DNA of 64,000 nucleotides from Epithemia pelagica (Eukaryota; Bacillariophyta; Bacillariophyceae; Surirellales; Surirellaceae). The translations under genes were made by a program, and so were the position numbers. The stretch is from NCBI GenBank assembly GCA_946965045.2, contig OX337230.1, positions 3,844,001 through 3,908,000 of the forward strand. Reading direction: 5' to 3'. Below are positions 31,914-42,908 of the stretch, one piece after another. A model generated the notes under the pieces. The model ran no database searches and was not told where the DNA came from. It was given only the letters and a program-made list of their open reading frames with translations. The stretch's first letter is position 1; every line of letters starts with the position of its first letter.

Positions 31914-32474
31914 ACCTTCCAAAACGTGTATCCCACAGTCGCGTCAAGCACTGTTGTGCTCGTCTGTGTGTAAGCGAACACCACTAAGTCCACCATGGAA
32001 AGAGAGGACAATTATATGAAGGAGATGAAAAATCTCTTGCACGAAATGAACCAGAAGTTGAACCACGAAATGAACCAGAAATTCAACGAAATGAACCTCA
32101 AGACCCGTGAAACGCTGCAGAATGTTGCGTTTGGACAAGCGGGACTTATGCTCGCATTGGGATCGCCCTACACGGTGTGTCCGCCACCAACTTATCAAAA
32201 CAATCTGAGATTTTTTCTGAACGAATCGAAGCACAAGATGCTCGATTTGAAGGACAGAATGCTCAACTCCGATCCTGAGCCCACAGTTTTCCTTCGTGCG
32301 ATACATTCGAAAGAGCCGGCGATAGTCCACCATGTTTCGATACCTGAAAAAGCGTGTATCACACTGTCGCGTCAAGTACTGTTGTGCTCGTCCGTGTGTA
32401 AGCGGACACCGCTCCAAGTCCACCATCGGAATAGAGGACACTTGTGCAACGAAGCTTGCAAATGGTTTGAATGA
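31904..32474 (+). pseudogene. MFR-module family member, broken
   Basis: The ATG at 31904 opens 27 codons of the module (MFRYLPKRVSHSRVKHCC...) that end at a TAA (31985-31987). Directly afterwards a second frame starts at 31995 (MEREDNYMKEMKNLLHEMNQ) and resembles the body of the other family members (EDNY ... NEMNQK). It then runs to 32474 through the leader of the next copy in a foreign frame. The gene body is therefore separated from its module by the stop. Whether either part is translated is unknown. Confidence 0.6.
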
Positions 32475-32592
32475 AAACATGACCGAGGCGAAGAATCTAT
32501 TCAATGATTTGAAATATGAAATCAAGTCGTTGAAGAGATTCTTCGCCTCGGTGATGTTTTCATTCAAACCATTTGCAAGCTTTGTTGCATAA
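32332..32592 (+). CDS. MFR-module protein, short member ending in an inverted duplication
   Basis: 86 codons from ATG 32332. Residues 1-30 are the shared module (MFRYLKKRVSHCRVKYCCAR ... SKS). Residues 31-60 match the family body (IEDTCATKLANGLNENMTEA). The last 25 residues (FFASVMFSFKPFASFVA) are the antisense reading of its own upstream codons, because 32536-32600 is an inverted copy of 32434-32498. A truncated product created by that rearrangement is likely; expression is unknown. Confidence 0.45.
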   Translation: MFRYLKKRVSHCRVKYCCARPCVSGHRSKSTIGIEDTCATKLANGLNENMTEAKNLFNDLKYEIKSLKRFFASVMFSFKPFASFVA

Positions 32593-32600
32593 GTGTCCTC
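32434..32600. repeat. Long hairpin with 65-bp arms
   Basis: Arms 32434-32498 and 32536-32600 are inverted copies with three mismatches in 65, around a 37-base spacer. The left arm is coding sequence of the MFR-family gene and the right arm is its inverted duplicate. RNA from here would fold into a long near-perfect duplex. Confidence 0.92.
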
Positions 32601-32615
32601 TAAGATCAACCAAAA

Positions 32616-33344
<729 letters not shown>

Positions 33345-33797
33345 TAGTTTCTTCATCCACAAAAGGACGATCCTACAATTGCGTAACTGCTACCTACCTA
33401 CCTAGTTCTGGTTGTCCGTAGTATCAACGTGCCTCAACGAGAGTCATGCCTTCATCGCCTCTTTCGTTCACAAGTTGTGGAATGAACTTGTTTCTAGCTA
33501 GTTCACATCTATGAAACTATGATTGTGATTTGGATTCCATGTTCCAGGACAACCTTCCAAACACAAAGCAACGAAGAGACTACGCAATTTCTAAACAACA
33601 AATTTGTTTCCACGACATCCACAGAAGCGTTGGGCCTTGTCGTTCGAACCGACATGCTCCTTGCAGTGTCCTTGAGCGACAGTAGGGATCCAGACCGCAA
33701 AAGTCGTCGATGAGGTTTTGCCCTCTCAAATTCCACCAGCATATTGGCGTCCTATCGAGAAATACGACACGCCATTGCATGTTTTGTGTAGTATCCA
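33345..33797. other. Intergenic between convergent genes
   Basis: No gene seen. Short overlapping frames only. It contains a short CTAC tandem (CCTACCTACCTAG near 33393). Confidence 0.5.
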
Positions 33798-36614
33798 TCA
33801 GGAACTGTTCCATCGTTGTTTGTTGTATCCTAGCAGTGTGGCGGCACATTTTTCTTCGGAAGTCAATCTTCTCCAACTCTTGTCACAGGTCGGTGGTTCC
33901 TCATCCATGTCCCAAAGATGGGGAGTATATCCCAAAATCATGGCCGCTTCTTGCACATGGGGAGGAAGGTTCCGCCAGCTGTAGTCGTCATAGATTGGAG
34001 ACTCGGGTGCATCTTCTACGAGCATGGTGGCTCTTTGGGTTGTGCGTGGTTCTAGCGTTTTCGTGTTCGCGGGTCGACCCAAAAACTCGAGAATCCGTTG
34101 GGCCGTGTAACGGCCACTAAAAATGGCGGCTGGTACACTCCCTTCAAATTCCAACGAACTGGCATCTCCGGCAAAGCAGAGACTGCCATTCCATTCCGGT
34201 ATTTGCATGGCTTGACAATGATGATCGGATCCACCCATGGACAAACCGGCATAGGCACCTCGACAATACTCATCTTCTTCCCAACGTGTCACGTGGCAAT
34301 CCACACAGGCTTGTCGCAAATCACGTTGGAGGTTCATGGCCGTTTGCAAAAAGTCCAAGACGGCATTGCGAATCACCTCATCGGGTTTGTGTGTGGCCCA
34401 GACTCCTTGATCTCCCGCCAAAATGGCTTCGATACAAGGAACACCATCCTTGGCCCACAAATTGTCCAACAAGAGACAATTGCCCAGTGGATTATCAGTC
34501 GTATTAGTAAAGTCTTTCTTGGTATTATCGTCACTGTCCTTGGGTAGGAGCATCATTCCCAAAAAAGCTGGTTGTGTGGGCCAAAAAATGGCATCAAAGG
34601 TTAAAAACACTTTTTTGTATCGTCCCATGGTGAGACGTTCCAGGGCTTGTAATTTTTCCGTGCTTAGGGATGTCGTATTGGCAAACAAGGTGGCATGATT
34701 CTCCCGCAAACAACCGACTGGTATCGTGACGACACAGGCCTTGGCATATACCACCAAACCGGACTTGGTTTCGACACGGACATTGTACTTTGGTTGTGTT
34801 GTTTGCTTCTCATTGTCACTGCTGTCCTGATGGCTGGACTCGCCGGTAGGAGGATGGTGACCACCATTGGTGGTCATTGTTGGATGCTGCGGCAAATGTT
34901 GAATGCGAATGACTTCTTGATCGAGTCGAATGCAGTGTCGCACATCCGGTGTTGCCAAGGCTTGGACCACCTTGTGCATTCCCCCTTGGACGGTACAATG
35001 CGCTCCCACAAAATCACCATCTTGTTCAAATTCTTCATCGTCCCACAAGGGATCATCCTCCTCCTCATTGGAATTGTCCTTGTCGTCCTCGGAGGAGGAT
35101 GACGACGACGACGACGAATAATTGCGATTGCGATCGTCGTCCGGATCCAATCGGGTATTGCCATATTGGGCAATGGGAATGTCCTTCAAGCTAAATCCCT
35201 GCCAGTACGTCAGTAATTGTTGATAAAACAATGTCAGGGACCAAATGACTTGTCGTTGTTGTTGTTCTTGTTGGTGTGGTAGTAGGGCATCTTTGGAATC
35301 CATTCTTGGTGGTGGTAGTTGGAGGGGCAGACTGGCATTCCAGTGCTCCAAGGCACTTTGGAGACTGACATTATTGTTGGCGTGTTCGGCGAGTCCATTT
35401 TGAACCATGGTTTGGACTTGTTGATCGACCCGTCGCATAATTTGATAATGCCGACGAATCGAGGCACGAATCAAGTCATTGTTATTGTTGTTGTTTCGGT
35501 TCTTCTTCCTGTTGCTGTTGTGGGACTCTGAGTCTTGTTGTGGTGGTGGTTGTTTCATATACAGGAACGGCTGCGGTATTCGGAATGGTCCATCTTGTTC
35601 TTTGTGTGCCAATTGTGATGTTGGTGGCGGCGGTTCTAAAAAGAGGGCCAGGTTGTGGGTTCGATGCAAGACTGTGTAGGGTCGAGTCCAGGGATTGCCT
35701 CGTACGACCCGCCGCAAGTCTTGCGAGGCATTCAAATAGTCCAAGACGGGATTGCGAAGCAAGGTGGGAAATTGAGGATCGGTGACATGAAAGGCATCGT
35801 GCGGATCGGGCCAGGGTACGGGATCGACGCCATGCACCCACGCGGCACCCTGATCGATCCACAACACGACATTGCTAGTCTTGTTGTTCGAGGAATCTTC
35901 CTGGTTGTTGTTGTGGTTTTCGTCGTCGTGGTCCTCATGGTCCTCGTTCTCGTTCTTGTTGGTGGTGGGGACCATTGTTGGTTGGGGTACCGTATAGGGC
36001 GTAGTATGGACCCGTCCTCCAATTCGATTCCGCGCTTCCAAAATCAAAATATCCAGGTCACTGTCACTGTCGTCACTGGATTCTAGCAAACTCTTGGCAC
36101 ATTGCAAGCCACTGACACCCGCTCCCACAATCAACACGTCGACATATTCGACCCGATTGTCATTGTTGTTGTCATCATTGTCGTGTTGGTTGTCCTTGTC
36201 GTTGGTGGTCGTTTGGTCGTGGTGCTTGTCTCCATTCTTGTTGTTGTGGTTGTCATTGTGGTGAGTCTTTGCGTTGCGTCTACCGGTTTCGTCCGATGCT
36301 GTGATTGCTGTTGCTGGTTGTTCTTCGGGCATTGGCACCACCCACAATTGTTGTTGGTGTTGTTGTTGTTGTGGATTTCCTTTTTGTTGTCTTTTTCGTT
36401 GAGTGCAATATGGGCAGTCGCCCACACCAAAGGTCGTCACTCGTCGTATTCGATGGACTAGGACAAAGGATTCCGTCGTCTGGATCAATATTTCCAGTAC
36501 TAGAAACAAGAACAACAAGCTAGTACTACGGCGGCACAACCGAACACAAAGAATGATGGAAACGTGTGGCCCACAACAGAATGACAAAGAGCAGACAAAA
36601 AGTGGCAATCTCAA
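33798..36614 (-). CDS. Flavin-containing amine oxidase (polyamine oxidase-like), full-length copy
   Basis: Open frame of 938 codons. FAD-binding Rossmann motif VDVLIVGAGVSGLQC (GxGxxG at 164-169) with EARNRIGGRVHT (193-204). The C-terminal FAD motif is CFAGDASSLEFEGSVPAAIF (from about 813). This defines the amino-oxidase/polyamine oxidase/LSD1 superfamily, which oxidises amines with O2 to imines and H2O2. Low-complexity Asn/His/Asp insertions are typical of the host. After the enzyme domain come two repeats of W-x2-L-x7-AA-x2-LGY-x4-W (about 878-902 and 912-935). The frame has no ATG before the VVPMPEEQ Met (94), although a hydrophobic presequence ending TTESF lies upstream. A pyrimidine tract plus CTAG near 36500 looks like a 3' splice site, so a first exon is probably missing from this span; an ATG at 36810 is a candidate. 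Substrate unknown. Confidence 0.85.
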   Translation of the reverse strand: MRLPLFVCSLSFCCGPHVSIILCVRLCRRSTSLLFLFLVLEILIQTTESFVLVHRIRRVTTFGVGDCPYCTQRKRQQKGNPQQQQHQQQLWVVPMPEEQPATAITASDETGRRNAKTHHNDNHNNKNGDKHHDQTTTNDKDNQHDNDDNNNDNRVEYVDVLIVGAGVSGLQCAKSLLESSDDSDSDLDILILEARNRIGGRVHTTPYTVPQPTMVPTTNKNENEDHEDHDDENHNNNQEDSSNNKTSNVVLWIDQGAAWVHGVDPVPWPDPHDAFHVTDPQFPTLLRNPVLDYLNASQDLRRVVRGNPWTRPYTVLHRTHNLALFLEPPPPTSQLAHKEQDGPFRIPQPFLYMKQPPPQQDSESHNSNRKKNRNNNNNNDLIRASIRRHYQIMRRVDQQVQTMVQNGLAEHANNNVSLQSALEHWNASLPLQLPPPRMDSKDALLPHQQEQQQRQVIWSLTLFYQQLLTYWQGFSLKDIPIAQYGNTRLDPDDDRNRNYSSSSSSSSSEDDKDNSNEEEDDPLWDDEEFEQDGDFVGAHCTVQGGMHKVVQALATPDVRHCIRLDQEVIRIQHLPQHPTMTTNGGHHPPTGESSHQDSSDNEKQTTQPKYNVRVETKSGLVVYAKACVVTIPVGCLRENHATLFANTTSLSTEKLQALERLTMGRYKKVFLTFDAIFWPTQPAFLGMMLLPKDSDDNTKKDFTNTTDNPLGNCLLLDNLWAKDGVPCIEAILAGDQGVWATHKPDEVIRNAVLDFLQTAMNLQRDLRQACVDCHVTRWEEDEYCRGAYAGLSMGGSDHHCQAMQIPEWNGSLCFAGDASSLEFEGSVPAAIFSGRYTAQRILEFLGRPANTKTLEPRTTQRATMLVEDAPESPIYDDYSWRNLPPHVQEAAMILGYTPHLWDMDEEPPTCDKSWRRLTSEEKCAATLLGYNKQRWNSS

Positions 36615-36945
36615 TGATGCTGGTTGCAGGTTACACCTACAAACACCAGACTACAACTCGCTTGGTTGGTTGGTTCTGCAATGCCTCTCGAATATCTTTT
36701 GGTCTCTCGTCGTCGTCGTCGTGGGTGTGCGGGTTTGTGATGGTTGTGTCGTCATCGGCCAAATCCAGAATTCTTGGGAGCAAAAATTTGTTGTGTGGTC
36801 GACAGGCCATGTGCGACTGCAGCTCGTCATCGTTTCAATGCGACCTATCCGCGACCTACTTCTCGGTCGCGCATTAAATGCGTGAAATGCAAAGCTCCAA
36901 GAGAGTATACAAGTATGTCTACTTCTACTGTCTACCCGACAAAAG

Positions 36946-37120
36946 TGAATAAATCCCGCCAACAGGTCGCATATTGGCGGATACATGGTCGCATATTGGC
37001 GAATATGCATCGCCTACATATGCTGCTACGCATCTAGTTTTCTAGTCATAATTTTGGTCTAGCCACTTGTTGCACGCCGTATACACCGTGTTGTAGCGTG
37101 TAGTGGCAGGATTTAATACA
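36946..37120 (+). repeat. 5' LTR of copia element 1
   Basis: 175 bp, identical to 52195-52369. It contains GGTCGCATATTGGCG twice in tandem arrangement. Confidence 0.93.
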
Positions 37121-37143
37121 GTTTATCAGACCCAAATGCTGCA

Positions 37144-37214
37144 GCCGCAGTAGTTTAGTTGGTTTATGTACGCTGTTGGCGTGGAAGGTTTGGGGTTCGA
37201 ATCCCCATGATTTA
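37144..37214 (+). other. tRNA-like sequence (A and B boxes) in the copia 1 leader
   Basis: TAGTTTAGTTGG (37151-37162) fits the tRNA A box. GGTTCGAATCC (37194-37204) fits the B box and lies in a perfect 5-bp T-arm (TGGGG/CCCCA). The loop CTGTTGG would give anticodon GTT (Asn). The acceptor stem does not pair, so it is a relic or a tRNA-derived element rather than a working tRNA gene. Confidence 0.4.
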
Positions 37215-37839
37215 TCGGACGACCGGCCGTTGGACCCTGTATCGGGACCCACCTCTCCGATGGTAGATCAAAATGACCAGATAGTGCATCGACGTCCGAC
37301 TGTCCCCTAACTATGTTCCAATTCTAACCAGGACTATGTTACCTCGGATATTCTAAATGCTAAGGTGCTCTGTGTGCACCATGTGAGAACTCTGCCGAGT
37401 TTTGCTCTTTGCCTTTTGCCCGTACTGGCAGCGGCTGATCACCGCTTGGGAGTGTTCGCGCTAAGCTACTCGTCACGGTATGCTTGCGGCACTACTTATA
37501 GTTCACACTCGTGATGTGTGACCCATGGCACTCTCCCACGTGACGGGGAGCACTCGCTTAAGTGAGCGATTGTTTTGGTAATCTTTTCTCCATACATGAA
37601 AATATAGATACCTCCTTTTGCACCGTGCCGACGCACACGTCCTAAGTATTTGTTCTCTGCCGACTGCAGCGCAAACGCAAGTCGACACTACTTGTGCACC
37701 TTAATTCCAGGTAGAATCGCGAAATCTGCGATCTGCATCACCTTTTGGCAATGCCTCCACACTTCTGTGTTTTTTTGCCTGTGTTTTGCTCTGAACCTCT
37801 CCTGCTTCTGGCTCTCTTGCTTTCCTTTTGCCTTCCACC

Positions 37840-39393
37840 ATGTCTTCATCCACTGCCCCTGAAAATCCCAAGGAAGATTTCAAGGCTGCCGTTAAACGCT
37901 GTGGATACAATGATGCCACCGTTACCTACATCATTGAGCAGGGTTTTGATGATGCTCAATCGTTCATGACTGTTGCGGTCCATCAAGTGCCGTCGATGTT
38001 GAAGATGATGGCGAAGACCCCTCCAGAGAACGGGGCCTTTCCCTTCAGTGCTAACCTGCAGCTCCACGGCTTCCGAATGTGGCTCGAATACCGTTCGTCT
38101 CGTGGTCAGGCTCTTAAAGTCTCACTTTTCTCTGATCCGCCCCTGATCAAGAAATGGACCAAACGTACCCAGGAACTGTTTGCACTCAACAAGGAAGTTG
38201 CCTCCGATGAACTGACCCCACCGAAAGAGTTGACTTCGTTTACTCAGTGGGAGGTGTTTAACGATGCCTTGCTCACGTTCCTCGCACAGCATCGCAATCC
38301 CACAACGGGTGTCCCTTTGACATACGTCCTTCGTGAAACTAAGCCTGTCGGTTCTGAAGCAAGGAATGCTGCCTACGATACTATCGATGACGATTTGATT
38401 GCTACTACTATCCTGCAAGGTGATCAGTATGCCCTTGACAATCAACGCGTCTTCACACTGATGAAACCTTTCCTTGTTGGCGGCCCTGGCCTGATGTTCA
38501 TCAAGCCACACCAAAAGAAGAAGGACGGCCGTGAGGCGTATCTTGCGTTGACTCGCCAAGCTACTGGAACAGCAGCTGTCACCATCCGCAAGAAAGAAGC
38601 ATACGCTGCTATTGCCGACGCAAAGTTTACAGGCCGCGGTCGTTTCTCGTATCAACAATATGTTCACCGCCATCAGAAAGCTCATAATACGTTGGCTGAA
38701 CTTGATGAACCCGTTGCCGAAACCAAAAAGGTAACCGATTTCCTCAAAGGTATATCGGATCCCTCTTTGGCGGCGGGAAAGACGGTCGTCAACGGTGACG
38801 CAGCAAAGCTTTCTGATTTTGAAGCATGCCAGCAGTATTTTGGCACGTTGATTGCTGCATCTCGTACTGACAAGACCAATGACGAGAATCGAAAGATTGC
38901 TGGTGTGGGTACGACTAAGACTAGTGGAAAGAAGAATGGTCGTAACAAGCAGAATAAAAAGAAGACGCGTCATTACAGTTTGGATGAATGGCGCAAGCTC
39001 TCTGATGAAGAGAAGGCCGAAATCCTCCGTGCCCGTAAAGAACAGAAAGACAAAGAACAGAAAGACGCTAATGGAAAGCGCAAGGCCGGAGCCGTGCGAA
39101 CTGAAGATGAAAATGGCTCTCGCAAGTTGAGTAAAACTGAAACTCCAAAGTCTGATGACGTGAAATTGGAGACCACTGACCTGGATGGGGACGACGCGCC
39201 GAACCATTCCGAGCCTGATCCTCCTGTTGCTGATGAACCGACTGTTCCCAAAACCTCAGCCGGAAACAGTTTCGGACGCTTTGCCCATAGTAAAAAAGGA
39301 TCTACAAAGCCGCACAACCCTGATGAAACCAAGGAGCCTACAACTGCCGTTGCGAAAGCTGCCCTTGCTGATAAGGCCACAAAGCAGACCTGA
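37840..39393 (+). CDS. gag: Gag of copia element 1
   Basis: 517 codons from ATG 37840 (CCACCATGTC). Alpha-helical capsid-like region in the first 330 residues, then a very basic Lys-rich stretch (KKNGRNKQNKKKTRHYSLDE) that probably binds RNA in place of a CCHC zinc knuckle, then an acidic and Pro-rich tail. The frame ends with TGA at 39391-39393 and continues in the same frame as pol. Gag forms the intracellular particle in which reverse transcription occurs. Confidence 0.85.
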   Translation: MSSSTAPENPKEDFKAAVKRCGYNDATVTYIIEQGFDDAQSFMTVAVHQVPSMLKMMAKTPPENGAFPFSANLQLHGFRMWLEYRSSRGQALKVSLFSDPPLIKKWTKRTQELFALNKEVASDELTPPKELTSFTQWEVFNDALLTFLAQHRNPTTGVPLTYVLRETKPVGSEARNAAYDTIDDDLIATTILQGDQYALDNQRVFTLMKPFLVGGPGLMFIKPHQKKKDGREAYLALTRQATGTAAVTIRKKEAYAAIADAKFTGRGRFSYQQYVHRHQKAHNTLAELDEPVAETKKVTDFLKGISDPSLAAGKTVVNGDAAKLSDFEACQQYFGTLIAASRTDKTNDENRKIAGVGTTKTSGKKNGRNKQNKKKTRHYSLDEWRKLSDEEKAEILRARKEQKDKEQKDANGKRKAGAVRTEDENGSRKLSKTETPKSDDVKLETTDLDGDDAPNHSEPDPPVADEPTVPKTSAGNSFGRFAHSKKGSTKPHNPDETKEPTTAVAKAALADKATKQT

Positions 39394-42089
39394 GGCTGTG
39401 TGCCCAGTGATGAAATTGATAAAACGAATCTTATCCGTCCACATTTCTCACTTGTAGGCACCCCTACCTTCAGCTTAGCCTTTGCACACCGTTTATGTGC
39501 TGCCGTATCACAGTCCCATACCACTGATCCGATTGATCTGACATGTGAAATGGACTCGCATGCTGACACTTGTTGTGTTGGTCGCAACTTTGTGAAATTC
39601 AGGGAACCTGACCGTTACATCACTGTTTCCCCATTCTCAGAGGAATATAAACCCCTCGAGCGTATCCCCGTCACCACGACCGCCACTGTCTGGACTGGTG
39701 CCCACAACAATAGTTATCTATTGCTGTTTCACGAGTCGTTATTCTTCGGGGACCGATTGTCCCAATCATTGATTTGTCCCAATCAACTGCGTTCAAACGG
39801 CCTCATTGTCCATGATGTGCCGCGTCAGTTTGACCCTTACAGCACACACAGCATTCGTATTCCCGATGCTGACCTGACCATTCCTCTAGAAATGTCCGGT
39901 GTTATCTCTGGCTTCGCGACCACGAAGCCAACCCCGGAGGAGCTCGAGTCGCTCCCACGGATAGTCATGACTGCTGATTCGGTGTGGCACCCTCATTCGT
40001 CCGCCTTTGCTGCCGCAGAGGAGAAAGCCAATGCATCCAATGCATCTGCTGTCCGCCAAGTTGATCCGAATTCGATTGCCGTATCCTGTGTCCCGCGATT
40101 GGTTGCTGCCGTCCGATCATACGACGAAACCTATGGCTATTGCATGGAACTTGAGAATGACGAGGATGAACTATGCAACCGCTTAGTTGCTGCCGTTCGA
40201 GTGTCCCATCCACCGAGTGCCGAGGACACTGTGGACATTGAGGACCTTGATCCTGACGAATACTTTCTCAAAGCCGTTAAGTCTGCTTCGTCACGACCAA
40301 CGAAAGCCGTAAAAGTCTTGCCATCTTCTTCTAAGACTGTACTTGATCCCCAGACCTTGTCTTCTCGATGGAATGTCGGCCTTACTAAGGCCAAGAAGAC
40401 TTTACAAGTGACAACCCAGGCTGGGGTCCGAAATGTCCTTGTCCCATCCGAACGCAAGGTCCGAAAGAAAGCTCCATGGCTCAAATTCCCGAATGTCAAG
40501 GGACGATGGTTTTGCGACGAGATGTTCTCCAAGTGCCCATCGCTTGATCTTCACACGGGTGCTTCCGTATTTACTGATGGAAAGGGCTATGATTTTGTCT
40601 ATCCCTGGAATTCAAAGAAGCAACACCCTGAAGGTCTGATGTCCCTTATCCAGAATGTCGGAATTCCTCAGACGTTAATTTCTGATGGTGCGCAAGAGCT
40701 ATTTCATGGACGTTCTCGTGAGATCTGTAATGAGTACCGTATCAAACAAGAAGTGACCGTCCCATACAGTCAATGGCAGAATGCCGCCGAAGCGAGCATC
40801 CGTGAGTTGAAGAAAGGTGTTATTAGGAAGTTACGTCAAACTGGTGCACCACGACGCACATGGTCCTATGCGCTGAAGTGGGTTGCCTCTGTCCGCCAGT
40901 TAACTGCCTCTGATATCCCTGAACTTAATGGACGAACGCCATTTGAACACGTTCTTGGATCGACACCCGACATCTCTCCCATGGCTTTGTTTGATTTCTA
41001 TCAACCTGTATACTATTATACGCCGTCGCATGACTTCCCTCATGAGCGTAAATGTATTGGGCGCTGGCTTGGTCTTGCCGATGACTGTATTGATGACATG
41101 GCCTTCAACGTCTTGACAGAGAAAGGTCGAGTTATTGTCCGAAAAGATGTGTGGGCAATCCCTGACGACGATATGAAAAATCCCACAATCCGTCAACAAC
41201 TGGAAGTCTATGATGGTCTTATCAAGACTCTCCTCGTGGATACATCGCCGTCTTCCGATGAAGATGCCGCCAACGTTTCCCCTGATCCACCCGATGATTT
41301 CTTTGGAGAAGACGAAAGCGAATCTCTCTTTCCTGCTGCTCTTGACTCCGATACACCTCTCCCTGATGCTGACGACTACACTCCGGAGGAGTTAGACGAA
41401 TATCTCACAGCCGAAGTCATGCTGCCGCATGGCGGGGACCAGGCCAGAGCCAAGATCATAGGCCGCTCCAAAGATGAACATGGCCGACCAATTGGCAAAC
41501 GTGATCCAAATCCAATCTTAGACACACGTTTCTATGACGTGCTGTATCCCGATGGATCGACCGAATCTCTTGCTGCCAATCTCATTGCCGAGAACCTTTA
41601 CTCTCAAGTCGACACTGAGGGCAACTCCTATGCCATTGTAAAGGATATCATTGGACATCGCAAAACCAAGGACGCTGTCCTCCGAACGGATCCGGACTGG
41701 TTGAATGGCCGTAAACGCCATACAACCGTTGGTTGGGAACATGAGTGTGAACTCTCCGATGGTTCTACTGTTTGGATCCCTCTCAAAGATCTCAAAAACG
41801 ATTCGCCTGTACAACTAGCCGAATATGCCGTTGCGGCGGGGCTTGCCAAAGAACCGGCCTATGCCTGGTGGGTTTCACATACGTTACGCAAACGTGGTGT
41901 AATTCTTGCGAAAGTAAAATCTCGCTATTGGAAACGTACCCACAAATATGGTATTGAACTGCCCAAAACCGTTCAAGAAGCTCTTGAGATTGATCGTCGA
42001 ACGGGGACTGATTTCTGGCGGAAAGCCATCGAAAAGGAGATGAAAAATGTTCGCATTGCCTTTGAATTCCGTGATGATGACAAAGTACC
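39394..42089 (+). pseudogene. pol: Pol of copia element 1, 5' part (protease-integrase), interrupted
   Basis: Continues in the gag frame straight after the TGA, with no ATG needed. Protease active site DSHADT (39553 onward). The integrase core carries VFTDGKGYDF, TLISDGAQELF and the Glu in QWQNAAEASIRELK. The frame is cut at 42089 after residues DDKVP by insertion of copia element 2 and resumes at 50474. It was intact before that insertion; the element cannot now make full-length Pol. Confidence 0.88.
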
Positions 42090-42872
42090 TGTTAGAATTC
42101 TCACCGTCTATGGTGGTTAGATTCTACATCTCATCGATTCCCCATGTCACATAGCCTCGTGCTATCGCATCATGCCCTCTAGCTTCGAGCTATGTTTCCT
42201 AGCTTCGCGCTATATCGACCTATATTTCTTCGCAAATCATGAAAAGTGAGAATAGATTGACGAACTCACTCTCAAGACTAAACTGGGTCGTGCGGTATTA
42301 CAACGGACGTAAATTTGGCCGTTGCTCGGACATTATACTAACGCCCTAAGCGTACGCGCCCGAAATCATCGAGCGCGCCCAAGCGACATCCGAGCGCTAT
42401 CGGCATCTATCCGACCCAACGGTCTAAGTATCCCAAGCACGACACACGATCACGCGAGACCATATTTCCATTCCCACAATCTCCAAATTGTCAACAAGCT
42501 GCGCGCCATGAAAACAACTATGCCAACCCAAAGCAAGAGCTGTTGACCCTGTATATGTTATCCGCCCACATATACATGTCATATACATCACATGAATCAA
42601 CTCCAACTATTCCAAACCTGTTGCCGCCAAGAACCTATGACACATGACCCTTGGCAGGACCGAACATTTCACGTAGACCTATCGTAGTAATCAACACACA
42701 ATCTAACAATATCACCATTTATCACATCTTCTTTTGTGTCCCGACTATCCTTCTGATAGACTTCGACTTGCTTGCTTCTCTGACCCTGAGAAGCTTGTAT
42801 CGGTTGGTGACCTACCTGATTGTCTGCTCTACCGAGCATCAATGTCCCTACGATTCAGAAAGAATTGTAACA
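42090..42872 (+). repeat. 5' LTR of copia element 2
   Basis: 783 bp. It contains three short imperfect palindromic repeats (TAGC[C/T]TCG[N]GCTAT) at about 42152, 42180 and 42200 that could be regulatory or structural. Confidence 0.95.
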
Positions 42873-42908
42873 GATTAACAGTCTCAAAGCTTATTTCCTT
42901 GTGGTTTC

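Noticed and set aside
38122-39207. 361-codon minus-strand frame over gag of copia 1
   Set aside because: Antisense of a supported gag frame. Composition (hydrophobic runs, FFVFLFF) is the mirror of Lys-rich gag codons.
42322-42878. Short frames repeated at 49923-50520
   Set aside because: They lie in the two LTRs of copia 2, so the duplication is explained by the LTRs. The longer frame starting at 50252 is only LTR sequence running into pol of element 1.
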